Below are positions 20,427 to 31,240 of a stretch of 64,000 nucleotides of DNA, in pieces. Both the position numbers and the translations under genes were made by a program. Source of the stretch: Zasmidium citrigriseum (Eukaryota; Ascomycota; Dothideomycetes; Mycosphaerellales; Mycosphaerellaceae). The stretch is taken from assembly GCA_002786025.1 (NCBI GenBank), contig NHNW01000007.1:558001-622000 (forward strand), in the 5' to 3' direction. A model generated the notes under the pieces. The model did not search any database. It had not been told where the DNA came from and saw only the letters and a program-made list of their open reading frames with translations. Every line of letters starts with the position of its first letter. The first letter of the stretch is position 1.

Positions 20427-22389
20427 TCATTCGTCCTTGGGAAGCATCCCAGCCGTGGCAATTCTCAACCTCTTGCCAAACAACCAAAAAGGGATCGTCA
20501 GAAGAGAGAAGACTCCCATAATCATGCCGAAGATCCCAAAGGGCAGAGCTGGACCGACTTCTTGCACCCAATTTCCTACGAAGAATGTCCAAGCAAACGA
20601 TACCACAGCTCTGGCAATGGTCGTCATGACGAAGCAGTCGACCGCGATCGGACGATAGGCATCGATGAGCTGTCACAGGCAATCAGCACCTCTCACACAC
20701 TCAGATCAGAACGACAAGAACTCACATAATTAAACCCAACACTAGGAATCTGCGTAATCCCCGCTCCAATCATCCCAAAACCCACACAAAGTCCCACCCA
20801 AGCCTTGGGACTAGGATTCGCCGCACAGAACCCAAAAGTCCAGATACCTGTTGTGGCCAAGAACAGAGCTGGAAACATAGCCGGGAGTCTCGACTCGGGC
20901 TCAGCAAGACCATGCCTCTCCTTCTTGGCTTGCCGTTTGGTGAGTCGATCTGAAATCAGGAAGGTGATGATGCCGCCAAGGACGCAACCGATCAGGCCGC
21001 CGACGTTGAGGAGGCCGGCATTGTTGCCCCAGAGGTAGGGCGGCATGGCCAGGATTTGAGGGCCGATGGTGGCGATTGTTACGAGGCCGCCGAGGAGGCC
21101 GCCGTAACTACACAAGCGTCAGCACGGCACGGCAGTGGGAGATGAGTTTGGGAGACTCACTGCAACATAACGATCCACGTCCCCGGAAACGCCAAACTCA
21201 ACCACGGCGCCAGGAAATTCCTCCCAAGATGGCCCCGATACACACCAACCTTCAAACTCTGCGCAAAGGTGAATTTGCCCCTTGTCTCACCAGAGCGATA
21301 TCCAACAGCCCGCTCGACCATCTCCACATTCGCCTTCTCATCGCTGATTGAATCCGCGACGTCCATGCGTCCATCTCGTTCAGCAAGGAACTGCGCCTCG
21401 CGATCGAAACTCGTTTCCGGAACGAGGAGAATCTGGCCCAGGAGGACGAAAGCGAGAATGGCGGTCGTGATCCAGAAGATATACTTATACCCTTGAATGC
21501 CAGCAATGTAACCCCCACCAAGACCNNNNNNNNNNNNNNNNNNNNNNNNNNNNNNNNNNNNNNNNNNNNNNNNNNNNNNNNNNNNNNNNNNNNNNNNNCC
21601 CCCACCAAGACCGCCGATGAACGAGCCGCCGGAGAGGAAAATCGTATAAAACGCCTGCCCAAAGTCAGCAACCATCCCCACTCACCCTCCAAAACTCAAA
21701 GAAAATACATACCAACGCCCGCCCCCTCTGATGCACAAAAAACACCTCCCCAACAACATTCGCCGCAATACTATCCGCAGGCCCAAACCCAAACCCCTGA
21801 ATCGCCCGCGCCGCCAATAAACTCTCATAACTGCTCGCCAGCCCGCACCAGACGCTCGCTAGGACGGTAATAAGCATGGAGAGGACGAGGATGGGCCGTC
21901 GGCCGAAGGTGTTTGCTAGGGGAACCCAGAGGATGTTGGAGACGCCGATTAGGAGGACGTTGACTGCGACGAAGTGGGAGAGGCGGGAGAAGGACGTTCG
22001 AAAGATGGGGGCTAGTATGGGAAGAGCCGGCGCTTCGTGGCAAGGTTAGCATGTGTTTCTGCGTGTATGGATTGTGGGGCGAGGCGTACCGATCGCTGCA
22101 CTCCCGAAGTTGACGCCGCCGCAGTAGAGGGACATTAGGGCGAGGACTGTGTATTTTCGCCATGTTGGCCAGTTCAATGGATCTGCGGCGGAGAGGGAGG
22201 GTGTCGGGGCGAGGTGGATGTGGTCGTGGTTTTCGTGCTCTAGATTTCATTGTCAGCCACCGTCACTCCCTTTGATCCCTCCCGTGTTGAGAGAGGATGG
22301 TACTTGCCAATCAACCTGACAGTCCCCGGCGGCTCCGCCTCCCTAACCTCCTGCTTCGAAAGCGAGAACGCATACTTGAGTCCCGACAT
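20427..22389 (-). CDS. MFS transporter (DHA1, HOL1-like type), six exons, interrupted by an assembly gap
   Basis: Exons on the minus strand: 22389-22308, 22239-22090, 22032-21713, 21654-21161, 21107-20726 and 20669-20427, all joined in frame to 556 codons including 73 Ns; about 527 residues if the gap is spurious. The first intron has a GC donor (GCAAGT); the others are GT-AG, 53-68 bp. The N-terminus EHENHDHIHLAPTPS...DPLNWPTWRKY precedes TM1, a signature of fungal HOL1-type/DHA1 carriers. MFS motif A-like LANTFGRRPIL lies between TM2 and TM3, and motif C-like GGSFIGGLGG sits at the gap. About 12 membrane segments are visible, with a charged central loop (FDREAQFLAERDGR). It exports or imports a small solute across the plasma membrane; the substrate is unknown. 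Confidence 0.88.
21526..21598. other. Assembly gap (73 N) flanked by a 14-bp direct repeat
   Basis: The 14 bases just left of the gap (21512-21525, CCCCCACCAAGACC) are repeated exactly just right of it (21599-21612). Removing the Ns and one copy deletes 87 bp, keeps the transporter in frame and gives a natural-looking transmembrane segment. The gap is therefore probably two contig ends that actually overlap. Confidence 0.85.
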
Positions 22390-23159
22390 CTTGATACACT
22401 CCTTCGCCTTGTCCAGACAAAAGATGAGATAGAATCAGGGGAGAAGTGGTCCGACACATCGCGCGAGACACCCACAGACCCTTCATATATATCTCCCTTC
22501 TCCGCTCTACGCAAGCCTCTCCCCACGGGGTACTCTAGTCCCAACCCCACCGGATGTCCATACGGAATCAAGTCTGGCGTGTTCTCGACTCTGGAACCGA
22601 CGCGTAGACTTCCAATGCTTTAACTGCCGACGACAAATCAACTTGTACCATTCCTCTTCACTTCTCGCTTAGTATCTGTCGTCTTGATGGTCTAAAGCAT
22701 ATCTCCAAGCCACTGCACTTGATGCCCTCGTGGTAGTTCACTTCGGCAAATCTAGATGCGAAGCCCTAAGTCGCCCCGCTTGGACTTGGCGAATCACAAG
22801 CAACGGGGCGTCGATCGAGGCAACCTCTCCTCTTCTCCGTTTTCTTGAGCAATGTCCGACGCGACGTACGACAGCCGGAGTTCGAGTGTCTAAGGTTTAG
22901 AAGGTATTCACATACATCTGTGCTGTACTGTGACTGAGAAGGAAGAAGTGGTATCGAACAGCAACCAAGAACCAAGAAAGCGGGAAGACACACACCAAAA
23001 GGTATCCTCTCTCCTCTCTCCTTCCCAAAACGCCGTTGTTCCAATGCTGTTCATCATGTTATCCTGCCCCAAGAAAGTGCTGGTGGTGAAGAGCCATTAA
23101 ATTCCATCTCGGTCGTTGAGCGCGTCACGAAGTCTTGCTGTTGAGGACGATGGCGGTCG
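22390..23159. other. Intergenic between transporter start and TOG gene end
   Basis: About 770 bp holding the promoter of the MFS gene and the 3' region of the TOG-domain gene. Short open frames have no protein-like features. Confidence 0.5.
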
Positions 23160-25875
23160 TTATTGGCCTCGGCCAATGTTCTGTCGCGCCTGTAATACAG
23201 TCAGTATCGCTTCTTGAACATACCGGTCGGCATTCACTCACCTTCATCATCTCAATCCTCGCCTTGAGATTCTGCGTGACCTCCGCCGCCCGCCGCCAAC
23301 TCTCGACGCCATCGCCAGTACTCCGATTGAGACCCGACTGCGATCCGTCGCTCACTTCCCGCTCTCCGCCGCCGCCGCTCGCCGGTGTCACACGTCCAGA
23401 CCCGTTGCTAGTCGGTCGAGAGTTGCTATGCGATCGTCCATCTGCGCCTCTCAGCTTGCCGTCCAGAGAGTGCAGATCCTGGTTCTCCTTACCTTCACCG
23501 TATCCATCCAACGACCCATACGCTCGTGCAGAGGGCACGTTATAACTCCTGCTGCTGCCGTATGCCGGTCGTGGCGATGATGGTCCGTTGAGTTGATCGA
23601 TTGGGCTGTCCCTGCCAGCTTGTGAGCGGCCGAGACGGCTGATCTCGCGCTTAAGTCTGTCGATTTCCTTTGAGAGTGAGTTGGCCCGATCTTCGGCTGT
23701 TTCAGCGTCTGAACGAGCGCGGACGAGCTGAGTCTCCTTCGCCTTGATTTGAAGTACGTCTCGGGTGTGGTCTTCGATGAGCTGGGCGTTTTGCACTTGT
23801 AGTTCAGCAACTTGCGAGCTGTACTTGAGCTTCTCGTTTCGTAAGTCGGACGCCTGCTGTCGTATTACCTCAACTTCCTTGCGAAGATCTAGCAATTCCT
23901 GTCGCTCTATTGAGCTCAGTGCGCTAGATGCTGGATCTGGTCTCTGTGCGGGTGGAGATGCTGGTGCGGCAGCTGGTTTGCCAAGGGGACGGCCAGCTAG
24001 ACCTCTACCTGCTGCAGGCTGCTTGGGCGTAGTAGGTGGTGGTGGGTCATCCAAGACCATGCCCTGGCGCTTGGGCGAAGCTGTGGCTGACGCGCCAGGG
24101 GCCTTTAGTCCGCTACCTGGCTTTGCCAACCCGCTTCCTGGTGCTTTGAGGCCAGCACCCGGCGGTCTGAGACCTCCAGGCGGCTTGACACCAGGTCTGG
24201 TGGTAGGTCGTGGTTGTAGAGGTGCGTCTTCGGTAGGAGGCGGAGATGCTGCTTTGGGTGCAGGCCTCTTCACACCACCAGCAGCAGGTCTCTTCGAGCC
24301 CAATGCTGGCTTCTTCCCCGGTGCAGCAGCAGCCTTTGGTGGAGGAGCGGCTGCTTTTGGCTTCCACTTGGCCTTCACTTCGGCTGCATCTGAGTACTCC
24401 TTCACTTTGGCCTTCTTAATGTCATCCAGGCCTTCGAGATGGTTGAGCATGTTTCGATCACCCATGATCTTCCATAGAATACCGAGAATCTCGCATCCAG
24501 CATCTCGAAGCGGCGCTGCACTCTCAGCCAGCAGTTTCTTGGCGGCTTCTGAAAACTCCTTGGTCTGCTCCATCGATGGCGCCTCCTTGGTGGTCTTCAA
24601 GCTGCGGCAGACGAACTTGGCTGTGTTCTCCTTGACTTGCGGGTTCTTGTTCTTGAGCGCTTCCAGAACGTCGGCTTGAATGTCGCCCAGGCCAGTCGAC
24701 ATGAACAGGGCATCGCAAGCAGCGCCAATGGCATCAGTCACCGATGCTTTCTTCTCCTTGAATCGCTCCAGCATGGGCCCAAGGATGGTGCTTCGGTACC
24801 TGCTGAACGCTTTTCGCAGGCCCTTCGCCAAGCACTCCACGACGTTCGCTGCGACTGTGACGACTGCAATGTTGGCGTCCTTCATGCTCTTTGCACATCC
24901 TCGAATTATATCGTCAAATGGTCCTTCTTGGATGGCAGGAACGTTGACTGCGGCGAAGACTTCGTCCAACGCTTCCTTTCTGTCCTTCCACTTCGTGCTA
25001 GCCAGTCGATCACTGAAGTCTTTGGGTACTTTGGCGAACGCATCCACTGCCTCGAACTCGGGTTCCAAATCAATCTCGCCACCGTCTTCACCCTCCTCTT
25101 CTCCTTCACCATCTCCAGCTTCTGCAGCTGCCGCAGCCTGTTCCTGGGCGGCTTGTTGTGATCGCAGCAACCGCTCCTGCTTTGGTGTGGGTTCTGCCTT
25201 TACAGGCTCGAATAGCTTGTCCAAATCCTTCTGCTGCACCTCTTTCAGTTCGCCCCAGAATAGCGGCTTCATGGCTTCTCGCAGCCATCTGTACAGTTCC
25301 ACTGTCAAATTCTGGCCTTGGGCTCGGACGTTCTTGTCGGCGTGTGCGTAGACCTTGGGCAGTAGCTTGACGATGGGCTTTGGCTCGACGAGCTTGCATC
25401 CGTAGGCGTGAACGATGCTGGTCAGTGCTTCGAGGGTTGCGGCAATGAGCTTGGGCATCTTGTGCGACAAGTACGGGAGAAGGTCCTCAATGATGGGGTC
25501 TGCCTTGTCCAGCTCGATCAACAGCAGAAGTGACTCCAGAGCCGACGCTTTCGCTGCAGGTCTTCCAGTCAAGCCCTTCTCCACAATGGGAGACACTGTC
25601 GACCCTCGTGTCTTCCTTGCACCCTCGGTGCCTGCAATATCGAGGAAAGCATTATAGGCGCTAAGTGCTTCTTGTTGCGCTGCGACGTTGGAGTCGCCTA
25701 CCGCACCCTTCCATAGGCCACTGTCGAGGATGAATTCGCGTACGATGGGGTCTGAGGGTTGTGCAGTCTTGAATTCTTTGGCAGCGGTCTCATATCCGCC
25801 TTTCCGTGCTTTCCAGTTCTTGTGCGCGAATTGATCCGGTAGCGGCAATTGCGAGAAGTCCTCTGCCTCCGCCAT
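23160..25875 (-). CDS. alpA: XMAP215/Dis1-family microtubule polymerase (AlpA/Alp14/Stu2 orthologue)
   Basis: Exon 1 is 25875-23242 and exon 2 is 23189-23160, with a 52-bp intron (GTGAGT, TTACAG); 887 residues ending ARQNIGRGQ. Retaining the intron would instead read 38 different residues to a stop at 23125. Two TOG HEAT-repeat domains are visible, residues about 1-225 (starting LPLPDQFAHKNWKARKGGYE, with PKLIAATLEAL) and about 275-500 (AFAKVPKDFSDRLASTKWKD, RKEALDEVF). A Pro/Ala/Lys-rich basic linker follows (about 505-650), then a coiled coil (about 670-765, IERQELLDLRKEVEVIRQ) for dimerisation. Two TOGs, a basic region and a coiled coil is the fungal architecture of this family. It binds tubulin dimers and speeds growth at microtubule plus ends, and acts at spindle pole and kinetochore. 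The gene is head-to-head with the LIS1 gene. Confidence 0.93.
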
Positions 25876-26716
25876 GGTGGCAGATACTGTCTGTTAGCTG
25901 GTCGTGCGAGTGTCGTATGTTCGTGTCAGGCGTCAGGCGCTGGATGTGGGCGGATGTTTGGGCATGCGACAGTGGAAGCTTTGATGGTCGTCCAGGGGAT
26001 CCGCTGATGCAATTTCGCTGGTGACGTGGTGAGATTTGGTATGGGCGAACGCGACTCGTCTTGGTGGTCGTCGCAGTCGGAAGCGTGTTCAGATTGGTGC
26101 AGACGTGTTTTTCTCGTGTGAAGTTGAGTTGGGCAGCAGCAGCCTCCAGTCGATCAGGTACGCCCGCACTTTCTGAGGTGGTTGCGATGTCAACATCCCC
26201 CGGCTCGGCCCGTCAAAAACAATCTTCGGTCCACCTGCATGAGAATGTCGATTATCAGTCCTTCTGTTGTACCTAGCGTTGAAGTCCGATTTCATATCGA
26301 GGCCAGCATATCTTACTCGCACCTTCCTGAGAGTTGTCGTTGTTGAATTATTACCAATACGGAAGGCACGAACGAAGGCGCGGGATCGGGCCCGTCCCGC
26401 TAAAGTTTAGCTTCGATAAACATGTGACGCTGGACTCACCAATCTTCAGAGCATCCAACAATACCCAAGACAATCGTGCCACCCGTCGCATTGTGCAAGT
26501 CTCAACCGCGTGCGACAATAACATCACAACCTCACACTTGCGAACATACAGAACAATCCGGCCCCCTCCCGCACAGATTGTTCGCCAATCCCCACCGCCT
26601 GGTATCCCATCAACCCTGAATCCGCCCCTCCAACGTCCCACCTCCTGTCGCAAAACGTCCAGACCAGCGTCTATACCACTGCCTGGGTGGATGGAGTTAC
26701 GACAGCCTCGCCAACG
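25876..26716. other. Divergent promoter region between the TOG gene and the LIS1 gene
   Basis: 840 bp between start codons of two divergent genes whose products both act at microtubule plus ends. CT/CA-rich leaders are visible on both sides. No gene is supported inside. Confidence 0.55.
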
Positions 26717-28142
26717 ATGAGCAACCTTTTAACGTCACGGCAAGCCGAAGAGCTGTACGTCTCCCTCCCCTTTACTTCTGTTTCTTCGCTGATCGCGTGC
26801 TGACAGACACAAGTCTCTCATCGCATATCTCCTGTCCACCGGCCATACGAATAGCGCGCAAACGCTGCGCGAAGACCTGAACTTGCCCGAGAACGAGTTC
26901 GACGCCGCGACTGCGAAGAAATATGAGGGTCTGCTGGAGAAGAAATGGACCAGTGTGGTCCGTCTGCAGAAGAAGATCATGGACCTGGAGACCAAATCGC
27001 AGCAACTGCAAAGCGAGCTAGACAACGCGACACCTTCATCTCTCGCTGCGAGAAAGAACCACGACCCCGCCACCTGGCTGCCACGAGCACCCGCAAGACA
27101 TACCCTCCAATCGCATCGCTCGCCCATAACCAGCGTCGCATTTCACCCGCTCTTCTCCAGCTTGGCATCAGGCAGCGAAGATTGCACCATCAAGATCTGG
27201 GATTATGAGCTGGGAGAGCTGGAACGGACACTCAAGTCCCACACCAAATCGGTTCTGGACGTCGACTTTGGCGGGCCAAGAGGTAACACTCTGTTGGCCA
27301 GCTGCAGTTCCGACCTGACCATCAAGCTGTGGGATCCTGCAGAAGAGTACAAGAATATACGGACGTTGCCTGGACACGATCATAGCGTGAGCTCGATACG
27401 GTTCATACCATCTGGTGCCGCAGGCGCACCACTGTCAGGCAACCTGCTCGCATCAGCTAGTAGAGACAAGACGATTCGGATATGGGATGTCACTACTGGA
27501 TACTGCTTACGGACGCTGCGCGGACATGGCGATTGGGTGCGATCGTTGGCTCCGACTATCGATGGCAGATGGCTGTTGTCCACCTCATCCGACCAGACAG
27601 CACGCATGTGGGATCTCTCGCAACCCGACAACAACGCCCAGAAGCAGACGTTCCTGGCACACGAACATGTGGTTGAGTGTTGTGCCTTTGCGCCCGCATC
27701 TGCGTACTCTCATCTCGCTACGTTAGCAGGCCTGAAGAAACCACCGCCAGCCAGCAGCAGCAACGAGTTTCTGGCCACCGGCGGCAGAGACAAACTCATC
27801 AAGATCCACAGCGCCAACGGCGTCTGCATCAAAACCCTCACCGGCCACGACAACTGGATCCGAAGTCTCGTCTTTCACCCTGGCGGCAAGTACCTCCTCT
27901 CATGCAGCGACGACAAGACGATCCGTTGCTGGGACCTGGCACAAGAAGGCAAATGCGTACGAGTGGTGGAAGCAGCAGACCACTTCGCCAGCTGTCTCCG
28001 ATGGGCACCGAGCTTATTCAAGGAACCTGCAGAGGCGAACGGCACGGCGACCAACGGCACGAGCAACGAGGCCAAGGAGCAGATACGGTGTCTGATTGCT
28101 TGCGGAAGCGTTGATCTGAACGTACGGGTCTTCAGTGCTTGA
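26717..28142 (+). CDS. nudF: LIS1 orthologue (NudF/PAC1), dynein regulator
   Basis: Exon 1 is 26717-26754 ([12 protein letters not shown]) and exon 2 is 26807-28142, with a 52-bp intron; 457 residues, typical for NudF/PAC1. The LisH dimerisation motif (residues about 8-40, [20 protein letters not shown]) is split by the intron, followed by a short coiled coil ([19 protein letters not shown]) and seven WD40 repeats with clear units: [72 protein letters not shown] and [12 protein letters not shown]. It binds cytoplasmic dynein with NudE at microtubule plus ends for nuclear migration. Ser/Thr-rich insertions before blade 7 are usual in fungal orthologues. Confidence 0.95.
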
Positions 28143-28441
28143 GGAAGAGGTGGCTGTTTCGTATCCTTCCAGCATTTCGTGGATCTTCTCATCTAGCTAG
28201 TAAGGCGTTGCTGGCGTAGGGACAACGAGCCTGGGAGAGGCCATGGGATGGATGATTGGTCTTTGGTTTGCTGAGAAGATGGAGTGCATCTAGGTTTCAG
28301 AATGCAAGTGAGTTCAAATGCAATCCTGAAGAAGCTATGCATCATGACGGGAGATGAGCAAAAGACTCCTACCCGATTTTTCCTAACTCTTCATGCAGTC
28401 CCCTTCGCCATTGAAATCTCCACCCAATGCACACATCACGC

Positions 28442-29350
28442 TCAATGCCTCCCAACAAAATCCAACACAACCCTCCCAAACTCCTCGGGCGCCTCCTCAG
28501 CAAGATAATGCGCCGCTCCCCTCACCACCCCAACTTCCACAACCCCCTCCTCCGTAACCTCCTTCACCATCCCCTCCGCCTCGCTCCTATGCCGACTCAT
28601 CTCCCCACTCAAAACCATCGTCGGCACAGCACACTTCCCCTTCTCCCTCAACCAACTCAAATTCTCTTGGGCGTCCCTCTCAAAAGCCGCATAAACCTCC
28701 ATCGCGTCCCTCATAGCGCCCGGCTGCGAATAAGCATTCACGTAGAGGTTTATGTCGGATAATGTGAAAGCGTCGAGATTATGGCTTATTTTGTGCAGGA
28801 AGTGCGCAACATACATTCTCTCCTTTCCGGCGATGAGCGAGGAGGCGAATTCGGGGTTTGAGTGGAAGATGAAATGGAATTGCTGAATTTGTCTCCCCGG
28901 CACAGTCCGATCGAGGCGATAAGTCTCCGTTCCAGGGAGCGGACATTCGCCCCAGATTACACTCCTCACGCGGTCTGGATGGCGGGAAGCGAGGGCGTAG
29001 GCGATCATACCGCCTATATCATGACCCACGACATGGACTTTCTCGTCGATGCCTAGATGGTCCAGGAGAGCGATAATGTCTGCGGCCATTGTCGTTTTGC
29101 GGAAGTCTTGATCTGGTGGGGAGGGACGGGAGTGGCCTGCGCCGCGATAGGAGGGGGCTATGCACCGGTAGCCGGCTGCTGTTAGGAGAGGGAGGATGTG
29201 TCGGAATTGGTGCGAGGTTTGGGGGAAGCCGTGGAGGAGGAGGATTGTTCCCTTCGAATGGTTTGGCGGTGTGGAGGTGAGATAGGCGAGGCGAAGAGGG
29301 GTGGTTGTGTGTGCGGGCTTGAGGGTCACGCAGAGGTGTTGTGTTGTCAT
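28442..29350 (-). CDS. Alpha/beta hydrolase, epoxide hydrolase/haloalkane dehalogenase-like
   Basis: Single-exon gene of 302 residues from the ATG at 29350. The oxyanion-hole motif LLLHGFPQTSHQFR (HGxP) lies at residues about 38-51. The nucleophile elbow VVGHDIGGMIAY has Asp as nucleophile (residue about 110), as in epoxide hydrolases and dehalogenases and unlike Ser esterases. The C-terminal GAAHYLAEEAPEEF supplies the catalytic His. The lid region (about 140-235) includes RQIQQFHFIFHSNPEFA. No signal peptide is visible. The exact substrate (epoxide, halide or ester) is not determinable; epoxide hydrolase or fluoroacetate dehalogenase-type is the usual annotation. Confidence 0.9.
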   Translation of the reverse strand: MTTQHLCVTLKPAHTTTPLRLAYLTSTPPNHSKGTILLLHGFPQTSHQFRHILPLLTAAGYRCIAPSYRGAGHSRPSPPDQDFRKTTMAADIIALLDHLGIDEKVHVVGHDIGGMIAYALASRHPDRVRSVIWGECPLPGTETYRLDRTVPGRQIQQFHFIFHSNPEFASSLIAGKERMYVAHFLHKISHNLDAFTLSDINLYVNAYSQPGAMRDAMEVYAAFERDAQENLSWLREKGKCAVPTMVLSGEMSRHRSEAEGMVKEVTEEGVVEVGVVRGAAHYLAEEAPEEFGRVVLDFVGRH

Positions 29351-29673
29351 GGTGGTTAAAGGGTGAGGTCCTAGGATTCAGGGGTGGAGCCTGATGATTT
29401 GCGATGTCCTGGTGAATTCTATGACGATCGTTGTCCTGATTGTATTTAATGGAGTCTATCACCCTTTTTAAGAAATTGGGAATCGTCGTTTCTTTTGTAT
29501 TCTTCCAGCAAAGCGAGTGGATTGCTAATATTCACGATCTTCAGCGTCATTGAGCGTCGCAAGGCTGGAGGAATGACGCTGATGACGCTGTTCCAGCGGG
29601 ATTCGAAAACCGATGGCAGCGCCAGAGACTCGATTCCGTTGATTCACGATAATGGAGAATTTCAGCCGAGTTC
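29351..29673. other. Intergenic, no gene seen
   Basis: About 320 bp between two minus-strand genes, holding the promoter of the alpha/beta hydrolase and the 3' end of the F-box gene. Confidence 0.5.
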
Positions 29674-30792
29674 CTAGCATGAAGAACAGCGATGGTCCTT
29701 CCAAATCTGGTGCTGTCCAACTCGATGCAGCCTCTTCTTAAACAAATCCTTCCGAAAAAGCCCAGCATTCGCCCTCGTCGCCATCTCCACCGACTCATCC
29801 GTATGCTCTTCAAAAATCTTCTTAACGCCGTGCAAGCCATCCACTACACTGACAGGTCGCGTTTTCAACTTTGCTGTATGCAAATATCGCCGCCACTTCG
29901 GATCAGCAGGCGACTTCCCTTTGCCCAGATTCAACCACTTGGTAATGATGACCGCGACTCGATCCCCAATAACTCTGACCTCGCATTGAAACTCCACGCC
30001 GCAGTAGCGACATTGGTTCAGTCTGTTGAAGGATTCAGGGTGCCTGATTTGACATTCTATCAGGTCTAGAGTGGTGCTGCTCGAGACCCATTTGATATGG
30101 GGACATACTCCGGGCCCGCGGTAGTCTTGAAATGTAGGAGGATCGTCTTGACGGAAGAGAATCCAATGCTGGATCCGCAGGAATAGCTCGTTGTTAATGA
30201 TTTCTGGATCAACCGAGAGGAGGTTCCAGACTTTTAGTCGAGCGCTTACTTGGACCTCTATAGTCGAGAGCGAACTCAAGCGGAGGCCGTACTTGGGACC
30301 GTCCAAGTGCCTTCTCATAACAAGCTGGACCTGTGGGAAACTGAGTCGGTAGTCAGAGTGTCCGCCATAGTTTTCGAAGAGCTGCCAGGGATGCTCAAAC
30401 GTATCTGGCCGCTCAACGCATGGCAAGCTTGGTCTCTCTTTGCAATGACATGCTCTTCCTGCTCTTGCTGTTCCTGCTCGAACTGCTGAGTGGAGGTGTC
30501 TGCATTCTTGACAGTAGAAGAGGTCACCGTTATCTCGGGCAAGATGGAGGAGGAACTCCCTTCGTCGATCTTCGTCTTCCGGGTCAAGTCGTAGGAGTTT
30601 CCGTCGGTAGGATGGTAGTCTCATGTATAGCTCTTTGCTGCAGAGAGATAGACAGACCTCGCTTGGGGCGTCGAGGTATTCCACTATCATGTCGAGCAGT
30701 TCTTGTGGTAGACCGAGTAGTGAGGCTCGGCGTTCGTCGCTGGCTTTCGAGCGTATTACTGCGCGGATCCGTTTTCTGATGCTGGCGAACAT
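29674..30792 (-). CDS. F-box domain protein with cysteine-rich putative zinc-binding clusters
   Basis: Single exon, 372 residues from MFASIRKRIR (ATG 30792); an in-frame ATG at 30828 would add 12 residues. Residues about 25-70 form an F-box-like motif: LLGLPQELLDMIVEYLD, then EVCLSLCSKELY. A Cys/His cluster follows (FYCQECRHLHSA, ... CHCKERPSLPCVE), and a second (CPHIKWVSSS, ... CRYCGVEFQCEV) lies near residue 285. Such proteins are abundant and fast evolving in Dothideomycetes and Sordariomycetes; substrates are generally unknown. The C-terminus KDHRCSSC is also Cys-rich. SCF adaptor is the likely role; a non-SCF F-box-like protein is possible. Confidence 0.8.
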   Translation of the reverse strand: MFASIRKRIRAVIRSKASDERRASLLGLPQELLDMIVEYLDAPSEVCLSLCSKELYMRLPSYRRKLLRLDPEDEDRRREFLLHLARDNGDLFYCQECRHLHSAVRAGTARAGRACHCKERPSLPCVERPDTFEHPWQLFENYGGHSDYRLSFPQVQLVMRRHLDGPKYGLRLSSLSTIEVQVSARLKVWNLLSVDPEIINNELFLRIQHWILFRQDDPPTFQDYRGPGVCPHIKWVSSSTTLDLIECQIRHPESFNRLNQCRYCGVEFQCEVRVIGDRVAVIITKWLNLGKGKSPADPKWRRYLHTAKLKTRPVSVVDGLHGVKKIFEEHTDESVEMATRANAGLFRKDLFKKRLHRVGQHQIWKDHRCSSC

Positions 30793-31240
30793 TGTTTTTC
30801 TGAGGTCAAATGATGTATAGAGCAACATTGTGGTCAATATCAGCAAGGGCGTCGAGCAATCGTGCAAATTTAAGTCGCAGTAAAGTAGTTGGAGCTGCCA
30901 AGAAATGTTGTCAATACTTCAGCCTTACAGGTGAAAGGAGAATAGACTTACTAATTCATGGTGCATATGCAAAGCTATGTATTAGCACGACGAGTACCAG
31001 GGGTGGACTGCATTGTGTCGAGTGAACGTGCGATGTCGAGTAAGAAACTGAAATGCGTTTTGCCAGTTACAGGAGTAGCCGGCCATCGGTGTGGACAAAA
31101 GAAACGTGACGCACAAATCAAGTCGCTAGCCTCATGAGAATATCAATCCATCCGTCCCACTTGTCCCATCACAGCCGTGTGAAGACAGTATCGTGTACTT
31201 CAGTCCTCCAGGGAATACGTCGCTCCGGACCAAAATCAGG
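30793..31240. other. Intergenic, no gene seen
   Basis: About 450 bp between the F-box gene start and the end of the first eight-cysteine gene copy. Relatively A+T-rich compared with coding neighbours. Confidence 0.5.

Noticed and set aside
21526..21598. Ns as a real insertion in the transporter
   Set aside because: Flanking 14-bp identity and restored frame on collapse favour an assembly artefact.
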